64,000 nucleotides of DNA, from positions 47,800,064 through 47,864,063 of the forward strand of contig JAYESD010000001.1 in assembly GCA_036927565.1 (NCBI GenBank). Direction: 5' to 3'. Under the pieces are notes generated by a model. That model was not told the DNA's origin, did no database searches, and saw only the letters and a list, made by a program, of their open reading frames with translations. The position numbers were made by a program, and so were the translations under genes. Source of the DNA: Tuctoria greenei. Taxonomy: Eukaryota > Streptophyta > Magnoliopsida > Poales > Poaceae. Of the stretch, positions 33,053 through 43,511 are shown piece after piece (the stretch's first letter is position 1; each line of letters begins with the position of its first letter).

Positions 33053-34209
33053 AGCAACCCCCCGGATTCAAAGATCAAGAGTTCCCCAACCACGTGTTTA
33101 AACTGCGTAAGGCTCTCTATGGCCTCAAACAAGCTCCTAGAGCTTGGTATGAGTGCCTTAGAGATTTCTTGATTGAAAATGGTTTTAAAATGGGCAAAGC
33201 TGATTATACATTATTCACAAAGCACTTTGACAATGATCTCTTTGTTTGTCAAATATATGTTGATGATATCATTTTTTGTTGAACTAACAAATCTTTTTGT
33301 GAAGAATTTAGTAAGATTATGACAGATAGGTTTGAAATGTCTATGATGGGAGAGCTGAAATACTTCTTGGGATTCCAAGTAAGGCAACAAAAGGAGGGGA
33401 CGTTCATATCCCAAACCAAGTACACTCAAGACATACTCAAGAAGTTTGGAATGGACAAGGCGAAACCTATAAAGACTCCCATGGCAACAAATGTACACTT
33501 GGATCTCAATGAAGACAGACCAAGCGTGGATCAAAAGGTATATCGCTCTATGATTGGATCCCTACTTTACTTATGTGCATGTAGGCCAGACATTATGTTG
33601 AGTGTATGTTTGTGTGCAAGGTTTCAAGCCAACCCAAAAGAGTGTCATTTGTCAGACATAAAGAGAATCTTGCGGTATTTTGTTCATACACCCAACCTAG
33701 GCCTTTGGTATCCTAAAGGTTCCAAGTTCAATCTCATTGGACACTCCGATGCAGATTATGTCGGATGCAAAGTAGATAGAAAAAGCACCTCCGGAACTTG
33801 CCAATTTCTAGGTAGATCCCTAGTTTCTTGGTCCTCTAAGAAATAAAACTCCATTGCCTTATCCACGGTCGAAGTGGAGTATGTTTCAACCGGGAGTTGT
33901 TGTGCACAACTCCTTTGGATGCGACAAACTCTGTGGGATTACGGTTACAATATGAGCCGTATTCCACTCCTTTGTTATAATGAGAGTGCCATTAAAATTT
34001 CCCAGCATCCCGTTGAGCACTCTAGGACCAAACACATTTACATCCGACATCACTTTTTGAGAAACCACTCAATGAAAGGAGACGTAGCCATTTCCCATGT
34101 CAACACCGAAAAAAAACTAGCTGATATATTCACCAAGCCACTTGATGAAAAACGTTTTTGCGAGCTTTGGAATGAACTAAACATCCTTGATGCTCGGAAT
34201 GTGGCTTGA
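33053..34209 (+). pseudogene. Copia-1 reverse transcriptase C-terminal part and RNase H
   Basis: RT resumes with LRKALYGLKQAPRAWYECL and the catalytic CQIYVDDIIF, then a TGA at 33280. In the same frame as the TGA it continues GELKYFLGFQVRQQ and YRSMIGSLLYLCACRPDI. RNase H starts around GHSDADYVGC (catalytic Asp), followed by SLVSWSSKK and a TAA at 33844. It ends with VEVEYVS (Glu), CYNESAIKI, TKHIYIRHHFLRN and ADIFTKPLDEKRF. The family's CDNES has become CYNES, so a catalytic Asp is lost as Tyr. The stop for the polyprotein is at 34207. Confidence 0.9.
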
Positions 34210-35106
34210 AACTTGCATACAAGTATGGCCTCTTCAAAATATGTTGATTGTGTTGTGAAAATCATCTCTTCTAATTTTCTCTGAAAAATATTTCAATTAC
34301 TTGATCTTGGTGAATTATGGTCATTGCTTGATTGTTGAATGCTTACTAATCATATTCTTCAAGATTATTTGATTGTCTTGGCCCCTATTTTCTTTATAAG
34401 TACCTTTGAATATATACGAACGGGTTATTCAATTCTGTTCTGGTGACCACGGACTAGTCCGTGGTTATCCAGACTAGTCTGCACACTGCAGACTAGTCCG
34501 CAGAGTGTCCGGTAGTCCGGTTGACCACGGACTAGTCCAATTTTTCGACTCCATAACCCTAGCCACCGCCAAAACCTAATCTCCTTCACCATCACAACTC
34601 ACCTCACATTCTCTCTCCTCGCTCGGGTGCTCACAAGGCGATTTCCTTCATTCTCCATCAAATCCCTCCGAGTTTGGGTGGAAATTTATCTCCATAGCAT
34701 AGGGATTGAAGACCACGGACTTGTCCGCACCTTCAACCCCTCCATCTCCAAGAATCGACGAATTTCGGTAACATTTCCTCCCAAACACTAGAAATCCTGA
34801 TTTCCTTCGTTGTTGACCAAATAGCTTAGCTCCTTCCAGTTAATACATGCCTCCTTGCTGTATTACATTTACCTTGAACTAGTTTTGCATTGGGAATCAC
34901 CACTGGTCGTCTAGTTAGGGTTTTAGGTGATGAACACCGGACTAGTCTGGTTCATGTACGGACATGTCCGGCCCCACGGACTAGTCTGTACCTGTACACC
35001 GGACAAGTCCGATTTTTAACTGAACTCAACCCTAATTTCTCATTCCTCAATGCACTTCCCTGCCATCAATTCTCATCCATACATTGTGTAATCCATTCTC
35101 AGGACA
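34210..35106 (+). other. Copia-1 region between pol and extra ORF
   Basis: There is no gene in these 0.9 kb. Two clusters of the GGACTAGTCC-type palindrome lie at 34449-34535 and 34939-35012, with pyrimidine-rich text between. A leader or internal promoter for the downstream ORF is possible but not shown. Confidence 0.6.
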
Positions 35107-36677
35107 ATGTCGAGCTCCCATGATGAGGTCTGCGATTATGAAGCCGAGACGGGCCAAGAGGCTTTGCTTCGGTCCTTAACGGGGCAAGGGAAGAAACGCC
35201 AAGAGTGTCCCTCCAAGCTAGCACCTTCTCCTCCTCAGGTGCGGCTCAAGGTTCTAGCTAAGAAGCCTGCGTCCAAAGTCAAGGATGCAGCTGGCTCTAG
35301 CTTGGCGGTCTCTCACCAAGATAAGGGCAAAGGGAAAGGTATAGCCTCGGGCCCGATAGGCCCTCTCAAGATGAATGCTCCGAGGCAGAGGAACATGGAT
35401 CCCTTCGAGGAGAGGTTCAATGGCAAGGGAAGCGATACGTCTTCCAAATTGAAGATGGTTGATTGCTACAACCGATGATGCCGATGCCAGATTTTGGAGC
35501 GACTTTCATGCAGACTGCTACAACTCCGTATATCTTACCATGAAGACTCCAGTTGTCCACAGCTAGTGGATTGACTGGAATCACTTTGAGAGGAAGAGTT
35601 GTTCAACATTTGATGAGGTTATAGAGGCAGTGGAAAGGCATGGACAGAAGGACCTATTTTTGCCTTCAGATATAACTGGAATGATGAGATTATTGCTCAG
35701 TTCTATGCCACATGCTTCTTTTCCAGTGATGAGGAGGAAATGGTGACTTGGATGACTCATGGATCCAGGTACACCGTAACTTATGATGAGTTTGCAAGAC
35801 TGCTTCACCTAGAAGACACCGGGAACAATGAGCTGACTATCCACAACATTGGTGTCTTGGGAAAAGATAAGATGGACTTCCTCTATGACACTAGCCTGAA
35901 GTACAACCCCCCCCCCCCTCAACCAAGAACATGAAGCCCTTCTTCATGGTTCTTAACAGGGTGCTAAGGAAGGCCATAGCACCAAAAGATGGAGATGCGG
36001 GAAGTGTCCAAGGCTACTTAAGGACACTGATGAAGGTGATAAGCAGAAGCAAGAAGTTTGATGTTTTTTACTACATTTGGAATGACATGGTCAACATCTC
36101 CTGCACGCCGAACAGATCCTGTGGCTATGCCCCTTACTTAATGTTTATGTTTTAGAAGGTCACAGGGATCGAGTTCGTGAAGGATGTGGAGCACACTCCT
36201 TTGAGGCCTCAGAAGCCTTCCCAAGCCACTGTCCAAGCTGCTCCATCCCCTGCATCCAGTGAGGAGGCTCCTAGGAGGGCCCCAGCTGAAGCAAGACCCC
36301 CATCCGATACAAGAGCTACTTAATCCAAGAAGGGGTCTGCTAGTGGCATTTTGATGTACTTGGCTGCCATCTTTGGCTCATGCAAGAAGGCCGAAGTGAA
36401 AATTCATAAGTTGAACAAGGCGAGGAAGGCATATATGAGATTTGTCAAAGAAAGTTTCAAGCATATTTGCCAGAAGCTGGAGATCGAGCCCATTGGATCC
36501 CCTGTTATCTCTGAAGATTCAGCCTCCGATTTCACTAAGCTCGGACCTTTGGCTCCCTCCGAGCTTGCTTACTTTGGCATTGGGGGCACTTCGAGTGGAT
36601 CCGCTCCTCCTCCTACTTCACAGCCCAAAGATGAAGATGAAGATGAAGATGAGGAAAGGACCGACAGCGAGAAATGA
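35107..36677 (+). pseudogene. Copia-1 extra ORF between pol and 3' LTR
   Basis: It starts at ATG 35107 with a charged, low-complexity N-terminus (KPASKVKDAAGSS, KGKGKGIASG). After a frameshift near 35475 a folded-looking region follows in pieces: FWSDFHADCYNSVYLTMKTP, FDEVIEAVERHG, EEEMVTWMTHGSRYTVTYDE and FARLLHLEDTG. A Met-rich part (VISRSKKFDVFYYIWNDMVN) and an acidic C-terminus (DEDEDEDEERTDSEK) end at 36677. It resembles proteins often annotated as putative plant transposon proteins. I see no signal peptide, membrane span or furin site, so an envelope role has no support. There are at least three frame changes and two stops. Confidence 0.65.
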
Positions 36678-37176
36678 GCCACTAGATCCCTCCGCTCCTT
36701 CTTTTTGGTGCCTTGATGACAAGGGGGGGGGGGGGAGATTGAGGGGGAGTCACTAGATCCTAGCTGTAGGTTGAGAGATGAGAGCTTCATTTGTGTATCT
36801 TTTTGTGTCTCGTTTGGGTTGTAAAACTTTAATTCTGTTATCCCTATCTTTAGTATCGTGGTGTGATGGAGTGAATATGTTTATGCTTATGTTATGAAGT
36901 TTGTGATGATAATTTGAGATAATCTGTGATTTTGCATTGGAATTGTCATATATGCTTGATATTAATATTTCCATGTCAATCATTTCACACTCATAATGAT
37001 TATTGCTCACAATCACGTAGTTTTACACCCCACCATAAAGAGTGCACATATGCCCTATGTTTTCATTGTTTAACTTGTACCAAACTCATATGTGCACACT
37101 TTATGAAAATTCTGTATTTTTATCATATTTTGTGAAATCTCAATTTGTTGTCATCAATCGCTAAAAAGGGGGAGAT
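36678..37176 (+). other. Copia-1 3' untranslated region and polypurine tract
   Basis: The stretch is AT-rich and non-coding. It has a G run at about 36722-36736. The polypurine tract AAAAAGGGGGAGAT ends directly before the 3' LTR at 37177. Confidence 0.75.
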
Positions 37177-38735
37177 TGAAAGTGCATCTAGGCATCCCTT
37201 ATGAGTTTTGGTTGATTTATGACAAACAAATGAGATCCTAACCAAATTGTTGAGATGGGCGCAGATTTTGATGAAAACATGGAGTAAGCGCAAAAAGAAA
37301 GGAGAGTGAGGAATCAAGCTGGATAGAGCTCAAGAAATGAAAAGGATAATACTTGTGCGTGTGGAGTGTGTTGGAGAAACACATCTCGAGAGCTCAAGCA
37401 CTTTTAATCACTCTCACTGCACAAATTTATATAGGTCCGGACTAGTCCGATATACCCTGGACTAAACCGATAATCCCTTTGTTTAAAATCGGACAAGTCC
37501 ACCCAGTGCGGACTTGTCTGCATAGTCCAGGTTTACACAGACCAGACTAGTCCAATATCACCACGTACTATTCTGATATCTTTCTGACTAAAATCGGACT
37601 AGTCCAACCCAATGCGGACTAGTTCTCAACAGTTCACAACTTTGGACGACATCGGACAAGTCCGATAATATTCGGACTAGTCCGATAACCTCTCTGACTA
37701 AATTCGGACAAGTACTCCAAGTGCGGACTTGTCCCCAATTCACTAAGGTGTTCACCACATCTGGACTAGTCCGATATGTGCCGGACTAGTCCAAACTTTT
37801 CCAGATCCTAAATCGGACAAGTCCGCCCAAGGCCAGATAAGTGCGACATTCCTGAGAACTTAGGGTTTCCTACACGCTGCACACCGGACTAGTCCGGACT
37901 CCACCACTGACTAGTCTGGACTATCGAAACCCTAATGGTAACTTTTGGAAACACCCTATAAATAGATGTCCACGGCCCTACTTTCAATTATCTCGACTCA
38001 CAACGCCGTCACACCCTCCAAGAGCATAGAAAACACATCTCTTCACACAATCCAACGCAAGAAAGATCAAATCCTTGAGGATTCACTTTCGATCAAAGGA
38101 GAGACATGATTCCACTCGTTTGAGCTCTTGGGTTTGATTCTCTAACACACTCATGTTGTTCCATTGTTGATCTTAAGAGTGTGTTCTTGGTGGTGTTTGA
38201 TTTGTAATCTCGGGGAGCCCTCAACTTGTGTGAAGGCCCCTTGAACTTGGTGATTTACCCTTTGTGATAGTGAAAGTGAATTGGCCTTCATGGCGATTTG
38301 ACAAGGTTAGGGTTGGTGAAGACCCGGTCCTTTTGTGTGCTCCTCAACGTGGACGTAGGTTGCCTTTGTGGGAAACGAACCACGGGATAAAAATCTTGTG
38401 TCTTCACTGTGTGCATATTGTTCTTACTTTTCATTGCTATCTAGGGTTTCACTTGATCTTGTTCACATTACGTTAAAACATTGAATATAAGGTTAACTTG
38501 TACAACATCCAGTTTCATAGAAGTATTACACTCTAATTACAAGTATATTTTTGTTGTATAGAGTCTAGGATCGAGATAATCGATCAAACTTGATCGATCT
38601 AGTCCGCACGCACCGGACTAGTTCGCACTCTACCAGACTAGTCCGATTTCTCGGTATTTTATCAAGTTGCTAAGTGTTGCAGGTTCTGACTAAAGTTCAA
38701 AAAGTGCTATTCACCCCTTCCCCCCCTCTAGGCCA
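37177..38735 (+). repeat. Copia-1 3' LTR
   Basis: It starts TGAAAGTGCATCTAGGC. TATA (CTATAAATAG) is at about 37966, so U3 is about 790 bp. U3 is filled with about 20 copies of GGACTAGTCC / GGACTTGTCC / GGACAAGTCC (37435-37922), and a further three lie near the end (38605-38652). It ends in a C-rich run and CTCTAGGCCA; the last few bases are uncertain. Confidence 0.85.
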
Positions 38736-39790
38736 CATTCATCCGTTAAGTTCAGCTGGTCGAAAACCACCTTTGGCATCACACTCATGCTTGCTCCAAG
38801 ATCACAAAGGGCCTTTTCAAAGTGGTGTGCCCTAATTGAGCATGAGATTGTAGGACATCCAGGGTCCTTCTTGTGTTCCGGAAGCCTATTGAGGATGGTT
38901 GTGCTGCAGTCTTCCGTAAGCTTGACAACCTTAGTGGTGGGCAATGATCGCTTGTTATTCAATATGTCCTTGAGATAGCGAGCATAAGTGGGTACATTCA
39001 TCGCATCAATCAAGGGCACATTGATGTGGATCTTCTGGTAATCCCAACAAAGCGGTTGAATTTCTCATCCACTATTGGTTTCCTTTGCCTATGAGGGAAT
39101 GGCAATAAGTTGGTGTCCTCAAAGTGTTTGGCAATTCTCTCACTAGGTGGATAACTTATACCAACTGGGACATCCTCTTTCTCCCTTGTAGTTGTCCTCT
39201 TCTCTTGTGTGGGATACGTCGGGTCACGAGTGGTCTTGCCACCTCTTGTAGCCACCGCACTCACTTTCCCCATTAGAGGAACAACTGCAGCCAGTTGAGC
39301 CAATTGAGTCTCCAACATGTTGTTGAAACTCAATTGATTCTTGAAGGCTGAGGATAGTCCTTCGATCTTAGCATTTATGCTTTCTAGGGTCTTGTCATTG
39401 GTTGATAGCTTCTTGTATAGAGCATCATTGATCTTCAGCTGGCAAATGGAATGTTCTCTCAAGTTGGTTGTTTTCCATTGTTGCCATTGTTGTTGTACCC
39501 TCCTAGAAAGAATGGGCATGGTTGGCCCCACCCTCGACCTACTGGATGATAGCCATTGTTGTTTCCATTGTTCGCTACGTACAAGGCATCCTCACAGTTT
39601 TTGGGTAGTAATTGCCCAAATGACCCGTGTTGCTACAGACTTCACAAGTGATGTGAGAATCTAAGGCATAGGCATTGTCACATACTTCATCATTACCTTG
39701 TCCATCAATCTTCTTCATCAGGAGGTCCAATTTAGCAGTGATCATGTCCACCTCCTTCAAGGTGTGCATGCTTCGCTGGCGGGTATGGAG
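38736..39790 (-). pseudogene. Athila-1 gag C-terminal part and protease N-terminal part
   Basis: On the minus strand from the Cassandra insert, the frame gives MHTLKEVDMITAKLDLLMKK and a damaged zinc knuckle, CEVCSNTGHLGNYY, where the last Cys has become Tyr. A polar stretch follows (KNQLSFNNMLETQLAQLAAV). It then has RQRKPIVDEKFNRF and, after a frame change near 39020, ARYLKDILNNKRSLP and the retropepsin active site KALCDLGASMSVMPKVVFDQ. It stops at the copia junction, and the rest of the protease is at 15234-15605. Confidence 0.85.
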
Positions 39791-39795
39791 ACGCT

Positions 39796-40562
39796 TGTAA
39801 CATCCTGGCTCAAGGCTTAACGGAATTGATAGAATAACTCATACCACCAAGGTATACCTTCTTTTCCGAAAGCTCACCTGCAAAGAACTCTGAGGTTAAG
39901 CATGCTTGACCCGGAGCAATTTGCGGATGGGTGACCGACCAGGAAGTCTTCTCGGGTGCGCACGAGGGAGGACAAAGTGCGCAGAAAAGACTAGTGTTGG
40001 TCTGTGGGGCTTGTCTGTGATCCTATAGAGCTTCCAAGAGTAACGACAGCCAGGCCCGTAGTGGCTGGGGTGTTACAGAATAGTATCAGAGCCGACCCTC
40101 GCGGTTTCACGGGTGCGTACGGGTCAGGGACGTGGGTATGTATGCAAGACACGTGGGTCCTCTAGGAGGGACACGGTATGGTACGTATGCCAGTACTGAA
40201 CGTATGGACGTGGCCAAGAGGGGACGTTCCTGGCTTGGCAGTTGACCGACGAGGACGTCGGTCTTCTAAGGGGGGTGGATTGTAACATCCTGGCTCAAGT
40301 CTTAATAGGATTGATAGAATAACTCATACCACCAAGGTATACCTTCTTTTCCGGAAGCTCATCTGCAAAGAACTCTGAGTTTAAGCGTGCTTGACTCAGA
40401 GTAATTTGCGGATGGGTGACCGACCGGGAAGTCTTCCCGGGTGCGCACGAGCGAGGACAAAGTGTGCAGAAAAGACTAGTGTTGGTTTGTGGGGCTAGTC
40501 TGTGATCCTATAGAGCTGCCAGGAGTAACGACCGCCAGGCCTGTAGTGGCTGGGGTGTTACA
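39796..40562 (+). mobile_element. Cassandra TRIM with 5S-rRNA-like LTRs
   Basis: This is a terminal-repeat retrotransposon in miniature, 767 bp long. It has two LTRs of 282 bp each (39796-40077 and 40281-40562), both TGTAACATCC...GGTGTTACA, and a 203-bp interior. The PBS-like TAGTATCAGAGCC (40081) matches the initiator-tRNA-Met type TGGTATCAGAGC except at one position. The PPT is AAGGGGGGTGGAT. The perfect TSD ACGCT is at 39791-39795 and 40563-40567. Both LTRs contain a 5S-rRNA-like stretch, which defines the Cassandra family. By eye the LTRs differ at about 21 of 282 positions. It has no coding capacity and moves with proteins from other elements. It is inserted in Athila-1 gag. Confidence 0.93.
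39880..39966 (+). promoter_or_regulatory. 5S-rRNA-derived Pol III promoter-like region, Cassandra 5' LTR
   Basis: AAAGAACTCTGAGGTTAAGC is followed by ATGCTTGACCC and GCGGATGGGTGACCGACC. These match the 5S rRNA box A, intermediate element and box C order (GAACTCCGAAGTTAAGCGTG and GGATGGGTGACC). The repeat copy is at 40365-40451, where GTTTAAGCGTGCTTGAC is even closer. Confidence 0.85.
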
Positions 40563-40567
40563 ACGCT

Positions 40568-41335
40568 CGTCGCTCCAACCCATGTTTGACACAATCTTCT
40601 CAATCAAATCATTAGCTTTGGGCACCGTTAATGAGAAGAAAGCACCTCCAGCAGCAGCATCAACATGGTCATGGGCGGAAGGGATCAACCCATTGTAGAA
40701 GTTTTGGATCATGAGCCACTCATCAATCCCATGGTGAGGACAGGCTAGGATGTATTCCTAAAGTCTTTCCCAAGCCTCGAGAATAGATTCCTTAGCATCT
40801 TGCTGGAAGCTGGAAATTCTTCCACATAGGGCATTGGTCTTGCACAACGGGGAAAACATGGCGAGGAATGTTGTAGAACATTTCTTCCAACTGTCTATAG
40901 CACTTCGGTTCGCATAGAACCACAATTTTGCTCTCCCAAGAAGAGAGAACGGGAACAACCTAAGACGGACAGCATAAGGAGATTCGTCCTTTATCTTAAA
41001 AGTGCTACAGATTTCAAGGAACTGTTGCATGTGAGCACTTGCATCCAATTAGCCTTCCCACAAAAAGGGTTGGCTTACACCATAGTGATTAGGCTAGTCT
41101 TGATTTCAAAGTTCACGTCTTTTGTGTTAATAGTGGGCCCAACAGGCAAATTGTTAGCAGAGGGAGCCAAAAACTCACAAAGGGTCTTCTAGGCCATTGG
41201 TGTTTTGGTTGTTTGTGCGGTTGTGTTGACTTGCTTTGCCGCTTGAAGCTTCTCAGGGGTTACGACACAAAGTCGATCTCTCAGAAGGGATTCAGGATCT
41301 TCAACAAAGTTTCCAGGCAAGCGGAAACCTGACAT
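40568..41335 (-). pseudogene. Athila-1 gag, N-terminal and capsid part
   Basis: The likely start is ATG 41335 (MSGFRLPGNFVEDPE), about 110 bp after the PBS. Several in-frame stops follow. The capsid core is readable at 41048-40758 (AHMQQFLEICSTFKIKDESP, RLRLFPFSLLGRAKLWFYAN, FLAMFSPLCKTNALCGRISS). After a stop it continues at 40712 (MIQNFYNGLIPSAHDHVDAA, AKANDLIEKIVSN-like). This is the retrotrans_gag domain of Athila elements. The Cassandra insert interrupts it at 40567, and the frame goes on at 39790. Confidence 0.85.
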
Positions 41336-41442
41336 ACTCTACCCTGCTTTCACATAAAGTGTGAAAACAAAGAGGTGTCATCCTACTAAAGCCTATCAGG
41401 GTCCTATCCTATTCACTCAATCATGAAGTACTTCGGCTGCCT

Positions 41443-41460
41443 TCCCCGGCAACGGCGCCA
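41443..41460 (-). promoter_or_regulatory. Athila-1 primer-binding site (tRNA-Asp type)
   Basis: On the minus strand TGGCGCCGTTGCCGGGGA, 8 nt after the LTR, is a full match to the complement of the plant tRNA-Asp 3' end as I know it. Confidence 0.85.
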
Positions 41461-41468
41461 AAAATGCT

Positions 41469-43072
41469 TGTTGATATTTCCTATGCACTACTAACAATTT
41501 TTCCCTAGCAGGAGTGCCAGAAATGCTTGTTGATAGGTTATGATTCTTAATTAAATGTTCGCAAGCACACGAAAATTATCGATATAGCATTTCTACATTA
41601 AAGAGTATTCCCAAAGGGTGTCATTTATATTTTCCCAAAGGAAGGCTAGATGGAAGTAAAACAATCATCAAGTGGAAAGGCATAGGTTGGTCTAGTTAGG
41701 GTTCTAGCAAGGATACGTTAAATGATAAGTTGAGGTAGTGTGACACACACAAGAGCATTCTATCCTAAGGGGATAACTGAGGAAATAGAGGAATTAGGCT
41801 AAGAGTTAGGTAGAGACTCCTCCTATGCTTCTAATGTACATATACATAGCCTAAGTTAGTTACCAATGATCATATTAATTATGAATTCTCATGCTAAGTG
41901 GATTAACGCATCTGGCATGGGTTTACCCCTAGCAACACTAGACGACTCTCGCCAAGATACTGTGGCATAGCCAAACGTGGTGGATTACAAATGATAGATA
42001 GGTTTGTCACCACCTACTACCTACCTCTTCAATCCGTGGGTCTGTGAGACATTCAACGCTACTCTCTATCCTAGCACCATGCTAGCATATTAGGTAATTA
42101 CCTTAAGAGCATAGGCACAAGCTATCCTAAGGCAATGAACTAGATCATCGTTGAACCAATGTTAATTCATAGCATAAGTGATTCATTTTAACATAATCAT
42201 ATCATAACTAATTAGACTATAGTGGAGGTTTATAGTGTTTATGATAATGTAATAAGAATGGTATAGCAAAATCATAAATACTATTTCTACCACATACATG
42301 GAATCCACAATAAAACAAGAAACACTTCATCCAAGTATATGAACAATAGTAGACAAAAGATATCATCTTTATTATGAATAAAGTCACAAATACAATTAGG
42401 AATATGGGAGACATACCTTTCCCAATTGGGAAGAGACTCCTTCTACTCCTCTCCTACTTGGACTATGGACTAGAGACTCTCCTTCTCTACAGCCTATACT
42501 CCTCTAAACCTATGGAGAGTAGTGAATACAAAGGATGAATACTTAAGTGGTGTGTGTTGAAGTGAGAGTCAGGGGTCCTATTTATAGCTTGGAGAAGGGT
42601 CGGTTCCTGCCACCAAAAGCACATGAATCAGCTACCCATGACCTCTTCAAGCCGGGAGAAGCCACCATCTGCAGTTTGACCGAGAAAGGCGCCAGGAACT
42701 AGTCGGCCGACTAGGGGGTCGACCGACCTGGTCCTAGCCCCTTTTGCGGTGTGCTTTCTCCAGGTGACTGATAGTTGGGTCCCATTGACTGATATTGGTG
42801 CTACAGCGTTGGATGGCCAGGAATACTTCTGTTTGTGGGCCATTTGATCCATGTGGTGACACGTGTCATCGCTTGATTGGCTGGAATGATATTTTATAGG
42901 ATCCATCATCTTGTTTCACTTCATTTCTACATAGAATCCCTGCATGCACTACTTTCTCCAAGGACAAGTGGAAATAGGTTAAATAGAAAGGTGATGTGTG
43001 CAAGAAATGACGATTCCTTCGCATAATTGAGTTATATTGACAAGTGAAATTGGTGTATAACAGCCATCAACA
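41469..43072 (-). repeat. Athila-1 5' LTR
   Basis: On the minus strand it starts TGTTGATGGCTG and ends AAATATCAACA; it is 1604 bp. A TATA box (CTATAAATAG) lies near 42585 on the minus strand. It is alignable with the Athila-2 LTRs over its length. A decoy PBS (TGGCACTCCTGCTAGGGA, 41519-41502) lies 59 bp before the real one. The copy borders TAT-2 at 43073. Confidence 0.9.
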
Positions 43073-43511
43073 AAGGGCCACACTGAGGTCGACCACTCGT
43101 GCTTCCTCGCTCCCCTGGGGGCCAGTCGAAGACATCCTGTGCTCAGGTGATAGGCGTACCCAACAACCTGGCCACACTTACCAAGGGGCCTCTACGGGGT
43201 ATCCATAGGCAGGACGTCAACCAACGACAAATCGGCCATGTCAAGTGTGCAAGCGTTAGTAACTCAAAAGCTAACGACATTATCAAAAGCTCTTCAAGAC
43301 CTTACGCAGAGAAGGACTTGGGGCAACAATTTGAAAAGCACAAGACAAGCCAATAGGAAAAACAACATGGTTTCAAATTTATTAACAGTTATTTGTACAA
43401 AGGGGTCATCCCCGGTTACAAAAGCACTCCGCCTGGGTGCCGCCGGTCTCAAATCCGCTGGAACGAAGAGGACACCTATTTGGCAAGGTCCTAAACTTTG
43501 ACCCTCGCCTC

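Larger units (their letters stand above)
15606..38735 (+). mobile_element. Copia-1: SIRE/Maximus-like Ty1/copia element with nested insertions
   Basis: The element reads truncated 5' LTR, gag, PR, INT, RT, RNase H, extra ORF, PPT and 3' LTR on the plus strand. PR-INT-RT-RH order defines copia; the long gag with a zinc knuckle and an additional ORF before the 3' LTR fit SIRE. LTRs begin TGAAAGTGCATCTAGGC. Two inserts interrupt it: Tekay-1 (16021 to about 20635) and Athila-2 (24955-33052). It is inserted in the Athila-1 protease. The outer right border is placed at GGCCA by the TG..CA rule. No clean 5-bp TSD is evident, so borders may be off by about 5 bp. Many stops make it inactive. Confidence 0.88.
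1..43072 (-). mobile_element. Athila-1: Athila-type gypsy LTR retrotransposon, interrupted, left end outside window
   Basis: This minus-strand element reads from its 5' LTR (43072-41469) through a tRNA-Asp-type PBS, gag, protease and an Athila ORF2. It leaves the window at base 1, so its 3' LTR is not seen. Its own sequence is only 1-449, 13520-15605, 38736-39795, 40563-43072; the rest is TAT-1, Copia-1 and Cassandra inserted into it. Protease is followed by a short linker and about 700 bp of spacer before ORF2. No RT, RNase H or integrase lies between, so the element is probably non-autonomous. It abuts TAT-2 at 43072/43073 and was probably inserted into TAT-2. Clade assignment rests on the PBS, the protease context and the ORF2 resemblance to the Athila ORF-1 family. 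Confidence 0.85.

Noticed and set aside
35107..36677. An envelope gene of Copia-1
   Set aside because: No signal peptide, transmembrane segment, coiled coil of fusion type or cleavage site is visible.
37435..37922. A CRISPR-like or satellite array
   Set aside because: Repeats are only about 12 bp, imperfect, with irregular spacing, in a plant LTR.
15601..38740. A clean 5-bp TSD for Copia-1
   Set aside because: TGCAT on the left and CATTC (or ACATT with shifted borders) on the right do not match well; I left the borders as approximate.
39880..39966. A true 5S rRNA gene
   Set aside because: Only the middle 85 or so bases are 5S-like, the gene ends are missing, and the same stretch occurs twice in LTRs of one small element. 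It is Cassandra.
43099..43501. Small plus-strand ORFs next to the Athila LTR
   Set aside because: The region aligns in reverse complement with non-coding sequence downstream of the TAT-3 antisense ORF.
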